DNA of 64,000 bases from Terrimonas sp. Its GTDB lineage: Bacteria; Bacteroidota; Bacteroidia; Chitinophagales; Chitinophagaceae. The DNA is taken from assembly GCA_016125075.1 (NCBI GenBank), contig WGMO01000018.1:40162-104161 (forward strand), read 5' to 3'. The notes below the pieces were generated by a model. That model saw nothing but the letters and a program-made list of their open reading frames with translations. It was not told the origin of the DNA and did no database searches. Position 1 is the stretch's first letter; each line of letters begins with the position of its first letter. Below are positions 63,672 through 64,000 of this stretch, one piece after another. Position numbers and translations under genes: made by a program.

Positions 63672-63871
63672 ACGCACAACAAATGCATTTGCAATAGCAT
63701 GGCTGGACGTTGGAGCAATCGGCTGCAAATCATTTTTCAGCTTTAGTTTCGGCAGACAGCATGCTGTTGAGCATTAGTTCATATCTTCAACTTCAGTTTT
63801 TCAATTTGGCATTTGTTCCGGCTGACAGTTCGCTATTGCCATGCCATCGCAAATGCTTCAACGTTGAACCA
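63672..63871 (+). other. attC3 recombination site
   Basis: R'' is ACGCACAAC (63672-63680), complementary to GTTGTGCGT at the cassette-3 start (62976-62984). The arms GCATTTGCAATAGCATGGC (63685-63703) and GCCATGCCATCGCAAATGC (63838-63856) match at 17 of 19; the mismatches are again A-C on this strand and G-T on the other. R' G is 63863. It is unusually long for an attC, at about 200 bp. Confidence 0.82.
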
Positions 63872-63872
63872 A

Positions 63873-63901
63873 CATCGCCTATTCAGGCGATGAGTTTTTT
63901 T
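63873..63901 (+). terminator. Intrinsic terminator at the start of cassette 4
   Basis: CATCGCC (63873-63879) with GGCGATG (63886-63892), a 6-nt loop and seven Ts starting at 63895. It lies within 10 bp of the cassette boundary. Confidence 0.8.
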
Positions 63902-63950
63902 AGATTCTTCTATCTTGTAGTTATTTTTTAATCTTTAAAACTTTAAGATC

Positions 63951-64000
63951 ATGGAAAAAAAACATTAAGTCCTCAGGCTATTGCTGCATTGGAAAAAACC
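63951..64000 (+). other. Possible gene start cut by the window edge, frame broken in a poly-A run
   Basis: ATG at 63951 is followed by G and eight As, then CATTAAG, so the frame stops after five codons (MEKKH). If the run were nine As the frame would continue as MEKKTLSPQAIAALEKT to the window end. This could be a true frameshift, slippage, or a base-calling error in the homopolymer. Beyond 64000 nothing can be said. Confidence 0.35.

Larger units (their letters stand above)
61348..64000 (+). mobile_element. Integron gene-cassette array (CALIN-like)
   Basis: Four consecutive cassettes, the last cut by the window edge. Each of the first three ends in an attC-like palindrome that runs from an AAC core to a GTT core, with genes oriented into it. 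Cassette boundaries at G^TT are 61348/61349, 62330/62331, 62976/62977 and 63863/63864, giving cassette lengths of 982, 646 and 887 bp. For each, the 3' R'' box is the reverse complement of the core at its own 5' boundary: GCCCATAAC with GTTATGGGC, GCGCATAAC with GTTATGCGC, and ACGCACAAC with GTTGTGCGT. Composition is AT-richer than the rest of the window. No integrase gene is visible. Confidence 0.85.

Noticed and set aside
63710..63931. 73-residue plus-strand frame in attC3
   Set aside because: It lies in the loop and arm of the attC palindrome and reads as low-complexity Ser/Phe/Leu sequence.
61348..64000. CRISPR array or defence island in the AT-rich end
   Set aside because: No direct repeats at spacer-like intervals and no cas genes; the palindromes differ from each other and follow cassette logic instead.

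Overview
The window looks like a chromosome segment of a Bacteroidota bacterium, most likely of the Chitinophagaceae. This rests on many upstream sites matching the Bacteroidota sigma -7 box TAnnTTTG, weak or absent Shine-Dalgarno sequences, and family content: a DUF4476 protein, a DUF6089-like barrel, a T9SS-tail-like protein, a long SecA with a Bacteroidota-type insertion, and bifunctional MaeB. No database search was possible; family names come from motifs read in the translations.

Layout. 0-6 kb (minus strand): partial lysA, scpB, an isolated atpG, a lipoprotein and a secreted MORN-repeat protein. 6-9.4 kb: secA with a strong terminator. 9.5-17.4 kb: a same-strand cluster of planctomycete-type genes (PSCyt1/DUF1549/DUF1553 cytochrome, DUF1501, NHL-type propeller, membrane cytochrome with a chitobiase-like C-terminus), then a secreted HExxH protein. 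17.5-22 kb: two exported amidohydrolase-family proteins, with divergent deoC. 22.7-32 kb: SPOR protein, M20 amidohydrolase, an ABC-2 exporter pair, maeB, MlaE/MlaF-like genes with a DUF4198 gene, and sucD. 32-45 kb: DUF4476 protein, a 2046-residue alpha-2-macroglobulin, an FAD oxidoreductase, two tandem MtfA-like metallopeptidases and aspS. 44.8-54.4 kb: lipoprotein hydrolase, rarA overlapping a truncated hemoglobin, M28 peptidase, ElaA-type GNAT, outer-membrane proteins, a 6S-like structured RNA and uvrA. 55-60.6 kb: a SAM-I riboswitch leader before metX-hom, a GT2 glycosyltransferase, a sugar epimerase and a PAP2 phosphatase.

The most striking region is 61.35-64 kb, which reads as an integron gene-cassette array (a CALIN if no integrase lies nearby). 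Three long imperfect palindromes begin with an AAC core and end with a GTT core, and each follows a cassette. For all three cassettes the R'' box at the 3' end is the exact reverse complement of the core at that same cassette's own 5' boundary, as expected of circularised and inserted cassettes. The cargo is AT-richer than the chromosome: two small membrane proteins in one cassette, an antisense SymE-like toxin, and a 213-residue unknown protein. A fourth cassette runs off the window. No integrase gene is visible, and the roughly 0.7 kb upstream of the array has no credible gene.

The riboswitch links methionine-branch genes (metX, hom) to SAM level. The metabolic genes (sucD, maeB, deoC, atpG) and genome-maintenance genes (uvrA, rarA, scpB) look like ordinary chromosomal backbone; the cytochrome/DUF1501 cluster and the cassette array look accessory.
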